DNA of 64,000 nucleotides from Vibrio palustris (lineage in GTDB: Bacteria; Pseudomonadota; Gammaproteobacteria; Enterobacterales; Vibrionaceae). The DNA lies in NCBI RefSeq assembly GCF_024346995.1, contig NZ_AP024888.1, forward strand, positions 558,001-622,000, written 5' to 3'. The position numbers and the translations under genes were made by a program. Under the pieces are notes generated by a model that had not been told where the DNA came from, did not search any database, and saw only the letters and a list, made by a program, of their open reading frames with translations. Positions 25,257 through 34,120 of this stretch are shown in pieces. The stretch's first letter is position 1; every line of letters starts with the position of its first letter.

Positions 25257-26201
25257 ATGACGTATCAACCTCCTCGCGATTACACAGGCTATGGACGCCA
25301 AATTCCTCATGCACAATGGCCAAATCAAGCCCGAGTCGCGGTTCAGTTTGTATTAAATTATGAAGAAGGTGGTGAAAACTGTCTACTGCATGGCGATAAG
25401 CAATCGGAAACGTTTTTATCTGAAATGGCCAATGTCGACGCGTACGCCGATCGCCACATGAGTATGGAATCTCTTTACGATTATGGATCTCGAGCCGGCG
25501 TATGGCGCATTTTAAATGAATTTGAAAAACGGGATCTGCCTTTAACGGTCTTCGCTATTGCCACTGCGTTACAGCGTAACCCAGAAGTTGTTCAAGCACT
25601 ACGCGATGGTGATTATGATGTTGTATGCCATGGGTTAAAATGGATTCACTACCAACATATGCCCATTGAACAAGAACGCGAACATATGCAACAAGCTCTC
25701 GATATAATCGAATCGTTATTGGGTAAACGCCCTATCGGGTGGTATACCGGGCGTGACTCACCGCGTACTCGTCAACTGGTTGCCGAACAAACAGGCATGC
25801 TCTATGACTCTGACTACTATGGCGATGATCTTCCTTTCTGGACCCACGTACCAGATGGAGCGACACCAGGCGCAACTAAACCGCATCTTGTTGTCCCTTA
25901 TACGTTAGATACCAACGACATGCGCTTTGCCTCTCCTTATGGTTTTAGTCATGGCGACGAATTTTTCCAATACCTCAAAGATCATTTCGATTGCTTATAT
26001 GAAGAAGGCGCAGAGCGCCCGAAAATGATGTCGATTGGCATGCACTGTCGAATGCTAGGCAAACCGAGTCGTTTTATGGCACTGAAACGTTTTCTCGATT
26101 ACGTACAATCACACGATAAAGTCTGGATTACCTCACGTGATAGCATCGCGCGTCACTGGCTTGAATACCATCCGGCGCATCTATATTTAAACAACGCATA
26201 A
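25257..26201 (+). CDS. puuE: Allantoinase, PuuE type
   Basis: This 314-residue NodB/polysaccharide-deacetylase-fold protein resembles the metal-independent allantoinase PuuE, not the amidohydrolase AllB. Diagnostic segments are RDYTGYGRQIPHAQWPN at the start, VQFVLNYEEGGENC (residues 30-43), DYGSRAGVWRI, and GWYTGRDSPRTRQLVAE. It hydrolyses allantoin to allantoate in the cytoplasm. AAGGACAG precedes the start, and a good terminator follows. Klebsiella HpxB has the same type. It ends the gntR-racemase-puuE plus-strand group. Confidence 0.9.
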   Translation: MTYQPPRDYTGYGRQIPHAQWPNQARVAVQFVLNYEEGGENCLLHGDKQSETFLSEMANVDAYADRHMSMESLYDYGSRAGVWRILNEFEKRDLPLTVFAIATALQRNPEVVQALRDGDYDVVCHGLKWIHYQHMPIEQEREHMQQALDIIESLLGKRPIGWYTGRDSPRTRQLVAEQTGMLYDSDYYGDDLPFWTHVPDGATPGATKPHLVVPYTLDTNDMRFASPYGFSHGDEFFQYLKDHFDCLYEEGAERPKMMSIGMHCRMLGKPSRFMALKRFLDYVQSHDKVWITSRDSIARHWLEYHPAHLYLNNA

Positions 26202-26227
26202 AACGGGATGCATAAACGGTATCTAAA

Positions 26228-26253
26228 AACCGGACCTATCGGTCTGGTTTTTT
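26228..26253 (+). terminator. Terminator after puuE
   Basis: AACCGGACC pairs with GGTCTGGTT (one G-T pair) across a TATC loop, followed by four to six Ts; it lies 26 nt after the stop. Confidence 0.75.
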
Positions 26254-26296
26254 ATGTCGATTACATCGCAGTTATTCAATAACACCCTATGTATGA

Positions 26297-27088
26297 TTAT
26301 TTCTCAGCCGCACTCATCCACTGGGCAAATAACGCATCCGCATCTTCTAAGCTGGTTAATATCTGCTGGTAATCTGTCTCTGAGGTTATTTTTGGCTTTT
26401 CAATGACAATGCAGGGAATCCCCATCTCAATACAGGGCTTAACCGTATCCAGGAACGATCCTGCTTCTGCGCATTGTTTGGTTATCACCACATCAGGTTC
26501 GATCCGTTCATACATGGCTTGATTAAACGCTTCACTAAACGGACCAAGCATGGCCACCAAATTATTAATACCCAAACCAAGTGATTCACAATACGTCAAC
26601 ACTTCAGCTGTGGGTAACACGCGTGCCACCAAAGATTTGTTCGCTAAAGCCTCACAAAATACGTTGAGCTCTTTACTGCCCGTCGTTAATAGTACCGTTT
26701 TCATAGACGCGGCCACATGCTGACAAGCTTCACTTACCGAACGTACATTCACCACTAAAGGATCGGCAACCATTTCTGTCGGCCGTTCAAATCGAATGAC
26801 CGGTATTCCGAGCTCTTGCGCCGCACTCAGGATGTTTTGATGCAGTATTTCCGAGTGAGGGTGTGAACAATCAATGATCATATTAATGTAATGGTCACGT
26901 AAATAATGAATGATTTCATTGGTATCCATTCGCCCGCAAATCACCTCACCGCGGAGATTTTTCGACATTTGTGAGCCCGCTTCCGAGGCGACAGACAGAA
27001 CATATGAATGATTATATTTATCCAATGCTTCACATAAAGTTACGGAATCATTAGTTCCGCCGAAGACTAATAATTGTTTATCACTCAA
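26297..27088 (-). CDS. cobK: Precorrin-6A reductase CobK/CbiJ, TTG start
   Basis: This 263-residue enzyme would reduce precorrin-6A (or its cobalt form) in corrin-ring synthesis. The N-terminal half has KQLLVFGGTNDSVTLCEAL with the NADPH-binding GGTxD, then IIDCSHPHSEILHQN and PVIRFERP; the C-terminal half has LLTTGSKELNVF and VVITKQCAEAGS, all family hallmarks. The start is TTG at 27088: a strong AGGAGG lies 8 nt upstream, whereas no ATG is well placed. No other corrin genes are in the window. It lies divergent from pduX, and together they point to B12 precursor chemistry or salvage. Confidence 0.8.
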   Translation of the reverse strand: MSDKQLLVFGGTNDSVTLCEALDKYNHSYVLSVASEAGSQMSKNLRGEVICGRMDTNEIIHYLRDHYINMIIDCSHPHSEILHQNILSAAQELGIPVIRFERPTEMVADPLVVNVRSVSEACQHVAASMKTVLLTTGSKELNVFCEALANKSLVARVLPTAEVLTYCESLGLGINNLVAMLGPFSEAFNQAMYERIEPDVVITKQCAEAGSFLDTVKPCIEMGIPCIVIEKPKITSETDYQQILTSLEDADALFAQWMSAAEK

Positions 27089-27404
27089 AATGAATTCCTC
27101 CTGAGATAATACTTTAGAGACAAACACTTATCTTATTTATTGCTGTTATAGTGACCATTTCTAAACGCACTAATCATCCAAAGTTTTATCATAAAAACTA
27201 TATGACCAAAATGACGAGGTGGATGATGTATCTCAACACTTAAAGATGGTTGCACCTAAATGGAGATCGGCAATGCCTTTTTCAAGTGATTGTGGCGGAA
27301 TAATTTACACAACTTTTTATAATAGGTTATTGATATTGGACAAAGTGCGGTAAGTCGCAGTATGGTTAAGTCATAGGCAACATTTTCATCCCAAGGAGAA
27401 CACG
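27089..27404. other. Divergent promoter region cobK-pduX
   Basis: This stretch of about 316 bases holds two outward promoters. No B12-box (cobalamin riboswitch) consensus was seen on either strand. No other element was recognised. Confidence 0.4.
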
Positions 27405-28283
27405 ATGGCAAAAGCACGTTGTCCAGGCGCATGCGGTGAGCTGATTCAAGGGTGGCTATATGATTCAGAAAAATTGATTTCGTGCCCGATTGATTGGTAT
27501 TCCACGGTTGAAGTCGGTAGTAAACGTGACCTCTCACATAACGCAGGGAAAATGGCCAATCACGCGTTTCTCAATACTCTACAATTTTTACAACAACCGA
27601 CTGAGTTGGCTGATGAGCTTGCCGTGCATGTCGACTCCACCATACCCCAAGCGCGCGGAATGGCCAGCAGTACGGCAGATGTCGCTGCTACGATTATGGC
27701 GACGGCGCACCACTTTCATTATGAGCTATCTACCGCTGAATTAGCGTCGATTTGTACACAGATAGAACCCACTGACAGCACCATTTTTAATCAGGTGAGT
27801 CTATTTGATCATCATAAAGGAACACTCATAGAATCTTATGGACAAATTCAACGCCCGATTCCTATTTTGGTGTTGCAAAGCTCTATGCATTTACATACCG
27901 CCGATTATCATCATATGCAACGCTTCGAGCAACTAAAAGCATCCGCCACTCAGCTCGAGAAAGCACGTAAGTTATTACAAAGTGCCATGCGAGAAAACGA
28001 TCCAGCCCTTTTAGGCGAAGCATCAACGCTCAGTGCGATTGAAAGCCAACGAATTTTACCCAAACCTTTGTTTGCTTCTTTGTTAGACATTGTCGAGCGC
28101 CAAGGCTTACTCGGCATCAATGTGTCTCATAGTGGTAGCGCAGTAGGCATTCTGTATGATGATAATCGTCATGACATTCAAAAGGTGGTACGTAGTATTG
28201 AGCAAATAGACCGATTAAACTTTTATCAAACCAAACACTATCAGTCTATTATCCCCGGTGGCGTTAGTCATATATTCACATAA
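27405..28283 (+). CDS. pduX: L-threonine kinase, PduX-like (GHMP kinase)
   Basis: This GHMP-family kinase has 292 residues. The start MAKARCPGACGELIQGWL is typical of PduX, and the ATP-binding loop PQARGMASSTADVAAT is at residues 81-96. PduX phosphorylates L-threonine, which CobD converts to the (R)-1-amino-2-propanol phosphate used in the nucleotide loop of adenosylcobalamin. A homoserine or mevalonate kinase assignment is less likely given the N-terminal PGACGELIQG motif. An ideal AAGGAGA lies 7 nt upstream. It is monocistronic by appearance; the next feature is a DUF3237 remnant. Confidence 0.82.
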   Translation: MAKARCPGACGELIQGWLYDSEKLISCPIDWYSTVEVGSKRDLSHNAGKMANHAFLNTLQFLQQPTELADELAVHVDSTIPQARGMASSTADVAATIMATAHHFHYELSTAELASICTQIEPTDSTIFNQVSLFDHHKGTLIESYGQIQRPIPILVLQSSMHLHTADYHHMQRFEQLKASATQLEKARKLLQSAMRENDPALLGEASTLSAIESQRILPKPLFASLLDIVERQGLLGINVSHSGSAVGILYDDNRHDIQKVVRSIEQIDRLNFYQTKHYQSIIPGGVSHIFT

Positions 28284-28356
28284 CATCAATGAATTATTTA
28301 AACTAGTAATATGGCCAGTCAGGGTTACTAGACCTAACTATGGCCCCACAGCTTAA

Positions 28357-28530
28357 ATGCAGCTTTTATATTTTCTTGCAAGTCCCCCCAACGACGATAT
28401 TTATTTTCACACAACCCCGACATTAGAGATCGACAGTGGTAGACTACGCTGGCTTAAGGAACCTCTCTTTGTTTGTAGTGCTAGCCGCACCCAAACAGGC
28501 GTCTTTATTGATGTGTATCTTGTGAAATAG
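28357..28530 (+). pseudogene. C-terminal remnant of a DUF3237-family protein
   Basis: A 57-codon frame begins with an ATG directly after a TAA and ends at TAG 28528. Its residues about 18-56 (IYFHTTPTLEID, then RLRWLKEPLFVCSASR and GVFIDVYLVK) match the C-terminal signature of DUF3237 proteins, in which a YFRT-P-FET segment, a YAWLN-x-x-FV segment and a terminal VYxV occur. Complete members are about 150 residues, and the N-terminal two thirds is absent upstream. No ribosome-binding site is seen. It is best read as a decayed gene, though a short functional ORF is not excluded. Confidence 0.5.
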
Positions 28531-28590
28531 CCACGAGATTACGATTTACTGTTATGTTTTTTCTTCATTTTAGATATAAAGGTCACTCCA

Positions 28591-29157
28591 ATGACAACCG
28601 CTGTTTTTCTTCACGGCCTCGGGGCTAATGGTCGTACTTTTCATCCTATTATCAATATGCTGGATCTTGATACTAATATTCATGTTGCTTGCCCAGATGC
28701 CCCCTACCCACATGAGGGCTCAGAGTTTGGTAAACAGTGGTACTCATCCGAGGGTAATGATGAACAGAAAAAAGCGCGCCTCGATAAAAGCATCGAGCGT
28801 TTAGTCCAAGCCCTGCAACAGATTGGCAACCTTGAAGACATGGTGTTAATTGGATTTTCACAAGGGGCAATCATCGCTCTGCATGCCGTCGCTAAAGGAT
28901 TGCCCGTCAAGGGGGTCGTGTCTATCGCTGGTAAATTATATGCTCCAGTCAAACCACGTGACTCATGGCCGAGTATGGTACTACTGCATGACAATCAAGA
29001 TCCGGTCATTCCTGTTACACAAGCACAACAAACCTACCAATGGCTCAAAGACGCGGGCGCCGAACCTGAAGCATTCTTGTCTAACGATGTCGGTCATTCA
29101 ATCAGTGCCCAAATGTTACCCATTATTCGCCAAGCGATTATGAGCCATCACCAATAA
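28591..29157 (+). CDS. Alpha/beta hydrolase, YpfH/carboxylesterase type
   Basis: This small serine hydrolase of the phospholipase/carboxylesterase family has 188 residues. It starts MTTAVFLHGLGANGRTF with the HGLG oxyanion stretch; the nucleophile Ser is in IGFSQGAIIALHA (about residue 94), the Asp is probably in HDNQDPVIP (about 136), and the His is in GHSISAQ (about 169). It would hydrolyse short-chain esters in the cytoplasm. AAAGGTCAC precedes the start. No operon partner; its substrate is unknown. Confidence 0.8.
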   Translation: MTTAVFLHGLGANGRTFHPIINMLDLDTNIHVACPDAPYPHEGSEFGKQWYSSEGNDEQKKARLDKSIERLVQALQQIGNLEDMVLIGFSQGAIIALHAVAKGLPVKGVVSIAGKLYAPVKPRDSWPSMVLLHDNQDPVIPVTQAQQTYQWLKDAGAEPEAFLSNDVGHSISAQMLPIIRQAIMSHHQ

Positions 29158-29462
29158 AGTTCAGTATTACTCTACAAATTGGGCTATTGAGTAGATGAAT
29201 GCGCTACCAACCAGATGGTTTTTAGTATGTTTATTAACAAATGAACAACAAAACCAGTAAAAAATTAATTTGCATCATCACTTTGCAATTTTTTTGTGAA
29301 CTGTAAGACTTTTATCGTCGAAGAGAATGCAATAGTATGATTGGTTGGATGATATGGATATAACCGCAGGAAGCGCCTCTCATTCGATGATATAAGCAAA
29401 GAATATCAGTAACCTGCCTTAGCGCTTCCTCCCCTCAAACATTGAATGCAAAAGGAGTTTGT
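29158..29462. promoter_or_regulatory. 5' region of the opp-type operon with long-range inverted repeat
   Basis: Upstream of the binding-protein gene, AGGAAGCGC (29369-29377) is the perfect reverse complement of GCGCTTCCT (29423-29431), 45 nt apart. If transcribed it would fold a stem-loop ending about 31 nt before the start codon, close to the ribosome-binding site AAGGAG. Leader structure or RNA-based control is possible. Confidence 0.45.
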
Positions 29463-31217
29463 ATGAAAGTCTCAACCTTGTTGCCTTTGGCCGCGATTAT
29501 CGCTGCCTCGTGCGCACATGCTGGTGAAACGAAAGTCTTTAAATTTTCAGATAATGGGGCCCCTAATACATTCGACCCCGTCCAATCAGGAACAACTTAT
29601 AGCAATGAAATTGTCACGGCGGTCTACGATACCCTGTATGAATACAAATATTTAAAGCGCCCTTATGAGCTTGAACCCAACCTCGCTGATGGTATGCCAA
29701 CCGTCTCTAATCATGGTCTGACCTACACCATTAAAATCAAACAAGGCGTTCATTTTATTGACGATGATGCCTTTAAAAATGGTAAAGGCCGTGAAGTGAC
29801 GGCGCAAGATTTCGTGTATTCAATCAAACGTCATTACGATCCTAAAAATCGCTCGCAAGGGGCATGGGTATGGGCCGGTAAAATAGCTGGGATGAGTGAC
29901 TGGAAAAAAGCCGGTTCAGATTACTCTCAACCCGTCAAAGGCCTGAAAGCGTTAGATGACCACACGATTCAAATCACGTTAACCGAACCTTTTCCGCAAC
30001 TGATGTATACATTAGCAATGGGATACTCAGCCGTGGTGCCACACGAGGCAGTAGCAAAATACGGACGCGAATTTGGCCTACATCCTGTCGGTAGCGGACC
30101 ATTTGAGCTTACATCAACCAACAGCACCAAAACTGTATTGGTACGCAATCCACACTATCGCCAAGATGTGTTTCATGCCAAAGCCGAAGGGTACGATCCT
30201 AATATTCATGGTGACACAGGGATTGCTTCGCTCGATGGAAAAACTATGCCGTTTGTTGACCGCATTGAAGCCAACTGGGTCAAACAACCGTCGGCGCGCT
30301 GGAACTCATTTAGTAAAGGGAATGAAATACAAAATACCAAGCTACAAAATGAACAGATTGATCGAGTATTAAAATCCAAAGATCCGGTAACATTACGCCT
30401 TGAGTACGCCAAGAAATATCATTACCGGGTGGCAACCGAAGCGGGCATGGTTTACAACCTATTTAACTTTGATGACGACTATTTTGGTTACAGTAAAAAC
30501 CCAAAAACGAACAAAGAAAACAAAGCACTGCGTTGTGCGATAGTAAAATCATTTAACTGGCCACAACGTATTGAGCGTTTTTATCTTGGGCTAGGTCAGG
30601 CCTACCCTGGTTTCATTGTACCCGGTACCGATGGTTACGATCCTAATATGGATAACTCGGCCATAGAGCAAAATCTTGCCAAAGCGAAACAACTACTCAA
30701 AGACAACGGTTGGAATAAGAAAAACTTACCCGTGCTCCACTATCCGTCAGTCTCTTCAGTGCGCAGTAAACAGTTCTTTGAGCAGTTCCGCGGTAACTTA
30801 ATGAAAATCGGTTATCCCGGTAACAAAATTAAGTTTAAAGCCTATGCGACATTTGGTGACTTTAACCGGGATATTAAAAACAGTAAAACCCAGATGATGC
30901 CAATGGCTTGGTTGCTCGATTACCCAGACGCTGAGAATACTTTGCAACTTTTTTATGGTCCAAACCGTTCGCCCGGCGCTAACAGTGCGAACTACGAAAA
31001 CCCACAATACGATGCGCTATTTAAACAAGCCTCGGTGATGCAACCTAGTCCTGAGCGCACCAAAATCTACCGTCAACTCAACCAGATGTTAGTTGACGAC
31101 TGCGTTGGCATTGGCAGCTTTTCACGTACCAGTATACTGATGTGGCATAAAGACACGATTATGTGGCCAGAGCCAAGTATTCTAGGTAACTACTTTAAAT
31201 ACGTTGACGTGAAATAA
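29463..31217 (+). CDS. Periplasmic oligopeptide/solute-binding protein (OppA-like, SBP_bac_5)
   Basis: This exported cluster-C binding protein has 584 residues. The signal peptide is MKVSTLLPLAAIIAASCAHA with likely cleavage after AHA. Family segments include PNTFDPVQSGTTYSNEIVTA, TYTIKIKQGVHFIDDDAFKNGKGREVTAQDFVYS-type text and a C-terminal PQYDALFKQASV. It binds its ligand in the periplasm and delivers it to the permease encoded downstream. Peptides are the default guess; other members bind nickel, heme or opines, and the substrate cannot be settled here. AAGGAG lies 5 nt upstream of ATG 29463. It is the first gene of a five-gene operon. Confidence 0.85.
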   Translation: MKVSTLLPLAAIIAASCAHAGETKVFKFSDNGAPNTFDPVQSGTTYSNEIVTAVYDTLYEYKYLKRPYELEPNLADGMPTVSNHGLTYTIKIKQGVHFIDDDAFKNGKGREVTAQDFVYSIKRHYDPKNRSQGAWVWAGKIAGMSDWKKAGSDYSQPVKGLKALDDHTIQITLTEPFPQLMYTLAMGYSAVVPHEAVAKYGREFGLHPVGSGPFELTSTNSTKTVLVRNPHYRQDVFHAKAEGYDPNIHGDTGIASLDGKTMPFVDRIEANWVKQPSARWNSFSKGNEIQNTKLQNEQIDRVLKSKDPVTLRLEYAKKYHYRVATEAGMVYNLFNFDDDYFGYSKNPKTNKENKALRCAIVKSFNWPQRIERFYLGLGQAYPGFIVPGTDGYDPNMDNSAIEQNLAKAKQLLKDNGWNKKNLPVLHYPSVSSVRSKQFFEQFRGNLMKIGYPGNKIKFKAYATFGDFNRDIKNSKTQMMPMAWLLDYPDAENTLQLFYGPNRSPGANSANYENPQYDALFKQASVMQPSPERTKIYRQLNQMLVDDCVGIGSFSRTSILMWHKDTIMWPEPSILGNYFKYVDVK

Positions 31218-31234
31218 ATAGGATATCGCCTAAC

Positions 31235-32188
31235 ATGGAAACGTTAAAATACTGTATGCGGAAGCTGGTTTACAGCCTTCCGCTGCTTTTTGGAGTCACT
31301 CTGATAAGCTTTATTCTGATGGTCTATTTTGGCCCAGATAAAACTTACGATTTATTAGGTCGTAACCCAACCACGCAACAAATCGCCGAAGTTCGTCACC
31401 AATTAGGTTACGACTTACCCTTTTGGATACGTTATTGGGATTACCTTAAACAAGTCGTGACCTTTAACTTCGGTTATTCTGATTCAAGCGGAGAGCTTGT
31501 TACAACGATTCTTGGACGAACCATTCCTATTTCACTAATGCTAGGGCTACCTGGATTTATACTTGGGCATGTCATCAGTATCGTTTTGGGATTAGTGGCG
31601 GCTTATCACCGTGGTAAATGGATAGATAAACTCGTCATGTCGACATCTGTCATCGGTATGAGTATTTCATTTATCATCGTCATCATTGCGTTACAGTTGG
31701 TGTTTTGTTCAAGTTATGGGCTTAACTGGTTTCCTGTCTATGGCTGGAACGTGCATAATTTTACTGATTTTTTATACTATGTCACCGTCCCCACTCTGTG
31801 TACTATTTTTGTCTCTGTCGGCTATACAACACGGTTTTATCGGGCAATTTTAGTTGAGGAAATGAATCGCGATCATATTCGCACCGCGCGAGCATTTGGC
31901 CATTCATCGCTGCGTATTTTAATCAAGCATGTACTCAAAAATGCCCTGATTCCCATTATTACCCGCGTCATATTCTCCATTCCTTTTGTCTTGGTTGGAG
32001 GATCATTATTACTGGAAAGCTACTTTGGCATTCCCGGGGTCGGGTTAATCACCTACAACGCCATTACAACAGGCGATCTTCCGTTACTTAAAGCCGTTAT
32101 CGTACTGATCACTCTATTATATATTGCAGTGGTGAGTGTGGTGGATGTGATTTACAAATTAGTTGACCCACGTATTTCGTTGCAATAA
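31235..32188 (+). CDS. oppB: ABC transporter permease (OppB-like)
   Basis: This 317-residue inner-membrane permease has six expected TM segments. It starts METLKYCMRKLVYSLPLLFGVTLISFILM, a typical DppB/OppB TM1. The coupling-helix (EAA) region is at EEMNRDHIRTARAFGHSSLRILIKHVLKNA, and the C-terminal RISLQ motif of DPR is present as VDPRISLQ. It lies 17 nt after the binding-protein gene and pairs with the OppC-like permease. Confidence 0.87.
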   Translation: METLKYCMRKLVYSLPLLFGVTLISFILMVYFGPDKTYDLLGRNPTTQQIAEVRHQLGYDLPFWIRYWDYLKQVVTFNFGYSDSSGELVTTILGRTIPISLMLGLPGFILGHVISIVLGLVAAYHRGKWIDKLVMSTSVIGMSISFIIVIIALQLVFCSSYGLNWFPVYGWNVHNFTDFLYYVTVPTLCTIFVSVGYTTRFYRAILVEEMNRDHIRTARAFGHSSLRILIKHVLKNALIPIITRVIFSIPFVLVGGSLLLESYFGIPGVGLITYNAITTGDLPLLKAVIVLITLLYIAVVSVVDVIYKLVDPRISLQ

Positions 32189-32198
32189 GGACATTGCT

Positions 32199-33089
32199 AT
32201 GACAGATGTAATTTCACCACTTTCAGGTGTCGCAGAGATGAAGCGCGAATCCTTGTGGAGCAAAGCCTTCGTTAAATTTCGGCAAGACAAAATTGGGATG
32301 ATCAGCTTAGCGGTAGTGTGTTTTTTCTTGGTGATTGCCGGCTTAGTTTGGGCAGGCATTATTGGCCAGCACTGGGACGAGCTACTCGCTAATGGGCAGA
32401 TGGGCCCAAACTCACAATATTGGTTCGGGACCACCATCAATGGGCAAGATATTTTACAACGCACTTTGTTTAGTACCAAAACCGCTTTTCAGGTTGGGCT
32501 GGTGGTTGCGTTTTTCTCTATCCTATTTGGCGGCCTATTTGGTGCCCTGATTGGCTATTATTCCAATAGTTGGTTTGATGAGTTTATCCTGTGGATAATG
32601 AACAGTATCGATTGTATTCCCTACTTTCTTCTCGTTGCCGCGATTTCAGTCGCGTTACAAGACAACCCCTATGCCATGCACATCGCCATGATTATAGCGT
32701 TTTGGACCAGCACTGCACGGGTGATTCGCGGTGAGGTTATTAAGCTTAAAAGTATGGAATTCACTGAAGCGGCATACTCGCTAGGTGTGCCTACCTACCG
32801 CATTATTTTCAAGCATTTGTTACCTAATACCTTGCACATATTGCTAGTGGATATGACTTTATTATTTATCACCGCGATTAAAAGCGAAGTCGTATTAAGC
32901 TTTTTAGGTATCGGTGTAAAAAATAGTATTAGCTGGGGGGTGATGATTGCCGAAGCCAGCACAGAGGTCAGTGCTGGACATTTTTGTAATTTCTTTGCCG
33001 CCTCAGTGCCGTTATTTGTCTTAGTCCTCGCATTCAACATGTTCTCAGACTCCCTACAAGATGCATTAGATCCAAGGAAGGTGTCATAA
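32199..33089 (+). CDS. oppC: ABC transporter permease (OppC-like)
   Basis: This 296-residue permease starts MTDVISPLSGVAEMKRESLW, with an N-terminal cytoplasmic stretch and TM1 at MISLAVVCFFLVIAGLVW. The EAA loop reads EFTEAAYSLGVPTYRIIFKHLLPN, and the C-terminus ends LQDALDPRKVS, typical of OppC/DppC. ATG 32199 has AAGGAC upstream. The stop codon overlaps the start of the next gene (TAATG), implying translational coupling. Confidence 0.87.
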   Translation: MTDVISPLSGVAEMKRESLWSKAFVKFRQDKIGMISLAVVCFFLVIAGLVWAGIIGQHWDELLANGQMGPNSQYWFGTTINGQDILQRTLFSTKTAFQVGLVVAFFSILFGGLFGALIGYYSNSWFDEFILWIMNSIDCIPYFLLVAAISVALQDNPYAMHIAMIIAFWTSTARVIRGEVIKLKSMEFTEAAYSLGVPTYRIIFKHLLPNTLHILLVDMTLLFITAIKSEVVLSFLGIGVKNSISWGVMIAEASTEVSAGHFCNFFAASVPLFVLVLAFNMFSDSLQDALDPRKVS

Positions 33090-34120
33090 TGGATACCCAG
33101 CATATTTCCACAGTATCGCCGTTACTCTCAGTGAAAAACTTAGCGGTAGAGTTTAACACCGATAAAGGGATCGCCAGAGCCATTAACGGCATCAGTTTTG
33201 ATGTCCTACCTGGTGAAACGTTAGCCATCGTGGGTGAATCCGGCTGTGGTAAATCGGTCAGCTCACTGGCGGTGATGGGCCTTATTCCTTCACCTCCTGG
33301 TAACATTGTCGAAGGCAGTATCCGCTTTAAAGGACAGGAGTTAGTCGGCCTTGATGATAAGTCTTATCGTTCGTTACGCGGTAACGAAATTTCAATGATT
33401 TTCCAAGAGCCCATGACTGCGCTAAATCCAGTATTAAAAATCAGCACTCAAATGATTGATGTGATTCGCAATCATTACGATATTAGTAAAAAGGAGGCGA
33501 AACAGCGTGCGGTCGATATGTTACGTACGGTGGGCATTCCCGCTCCAGAGAAACGCGTTAACGAATACCCGCATCAACTCTCTGGTGGAATGCGCCAGCG
33601 AGTCATGATCGCGATGGCGTTGTCTTGCCATCCATCGTTACTGTTAGCCGATGAACCAACAACAGCATTAGACGTCACCATTCAAGCTCAAGTCATGCAA
33701 GAAATGGTGCGTTTAAAAGACGAGTTGGATATGGCGATGGTTTTAGTCACGCATGACTTAGGTGTCGTCGCAGAATCTTGTGACCGTGTGGTTGTTATGT
33801 ATTGTGGGGAAGTCATTGAGCAAGGTACTGTACAAGACATTTTTGCACAGCCTAAGCATCCATATACTCATGGTTTATTACGCTCGATCCCGGTGGTACG
33901 CGATGAAAAAATTCGCCGTTTACCGACTGTAGAAGGGGTCGTTCCAGATTTATTTCATTTACCAAGTGGATGTCGATTTGCCGATCGCTGTTCGTATGCA
34001 ACGGATGTTTGTCATGCACAATCACCACAGTTGGAATCAGTTGTGGCATTTGATGACGAGCATTATGGTCAGTTTGGACATCAGGTTGCGTGTTTCCATC
34101 ACGAGGAGATTACCCTATGA
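33089..34120 (+). CDS. oppD: ABC transporter ATPase (OppD-like)
   Basis: This 343-residue ATPase has Walker A GESGCGKS at 49-56, the signature motif LSGGMRQR, Walker B LLLADEPT, and an H-loop VTHDLGV. The C-terminal oligopeptide-specific extension contains the cysteine pattern ([15 protein letters not shown]...) that binds an iron-sulfur cluster in OppD/DppD-type subunits. It works as a heterodimer with the next gene product. Confidence 0.9.
   Translation: MDTQHISTVSPLLSVKNLAVEFNTDKGIARAINGISFDVLPGETLAIVGESGCGKSVSSLAVMGLIPSPPGNIVEGSIRFKGQELVGLDDKSYRSLRGNEISMIFQEPMTALNPVLKISTQMIDVIRNHYDISKKEAKQRAVDMLRTVGIPAPEKRVNEYPHQLSGGMRQRVMIAMALSCHPSLLLADEPTTALDVTIQAQVMQEMVRLKDELDMAMVLVTHDLGVVAESCDRVVVMYCGEVIEQGTVQDIFAQPKHPYTHGLLRSIPVVRDEKIRRLPTVEGVVPDLFHLPSGCRFADRCSYATDVCHAQSPQLESVVAFDDEHYGQFGHQVACFHHEEITL

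Noticed and set aside
27089..27404. Possible cobalamin riboswitch for the cobK/pduX pair
   Set aside because: No B12-box consensus could be found on either strand in the divergent region.
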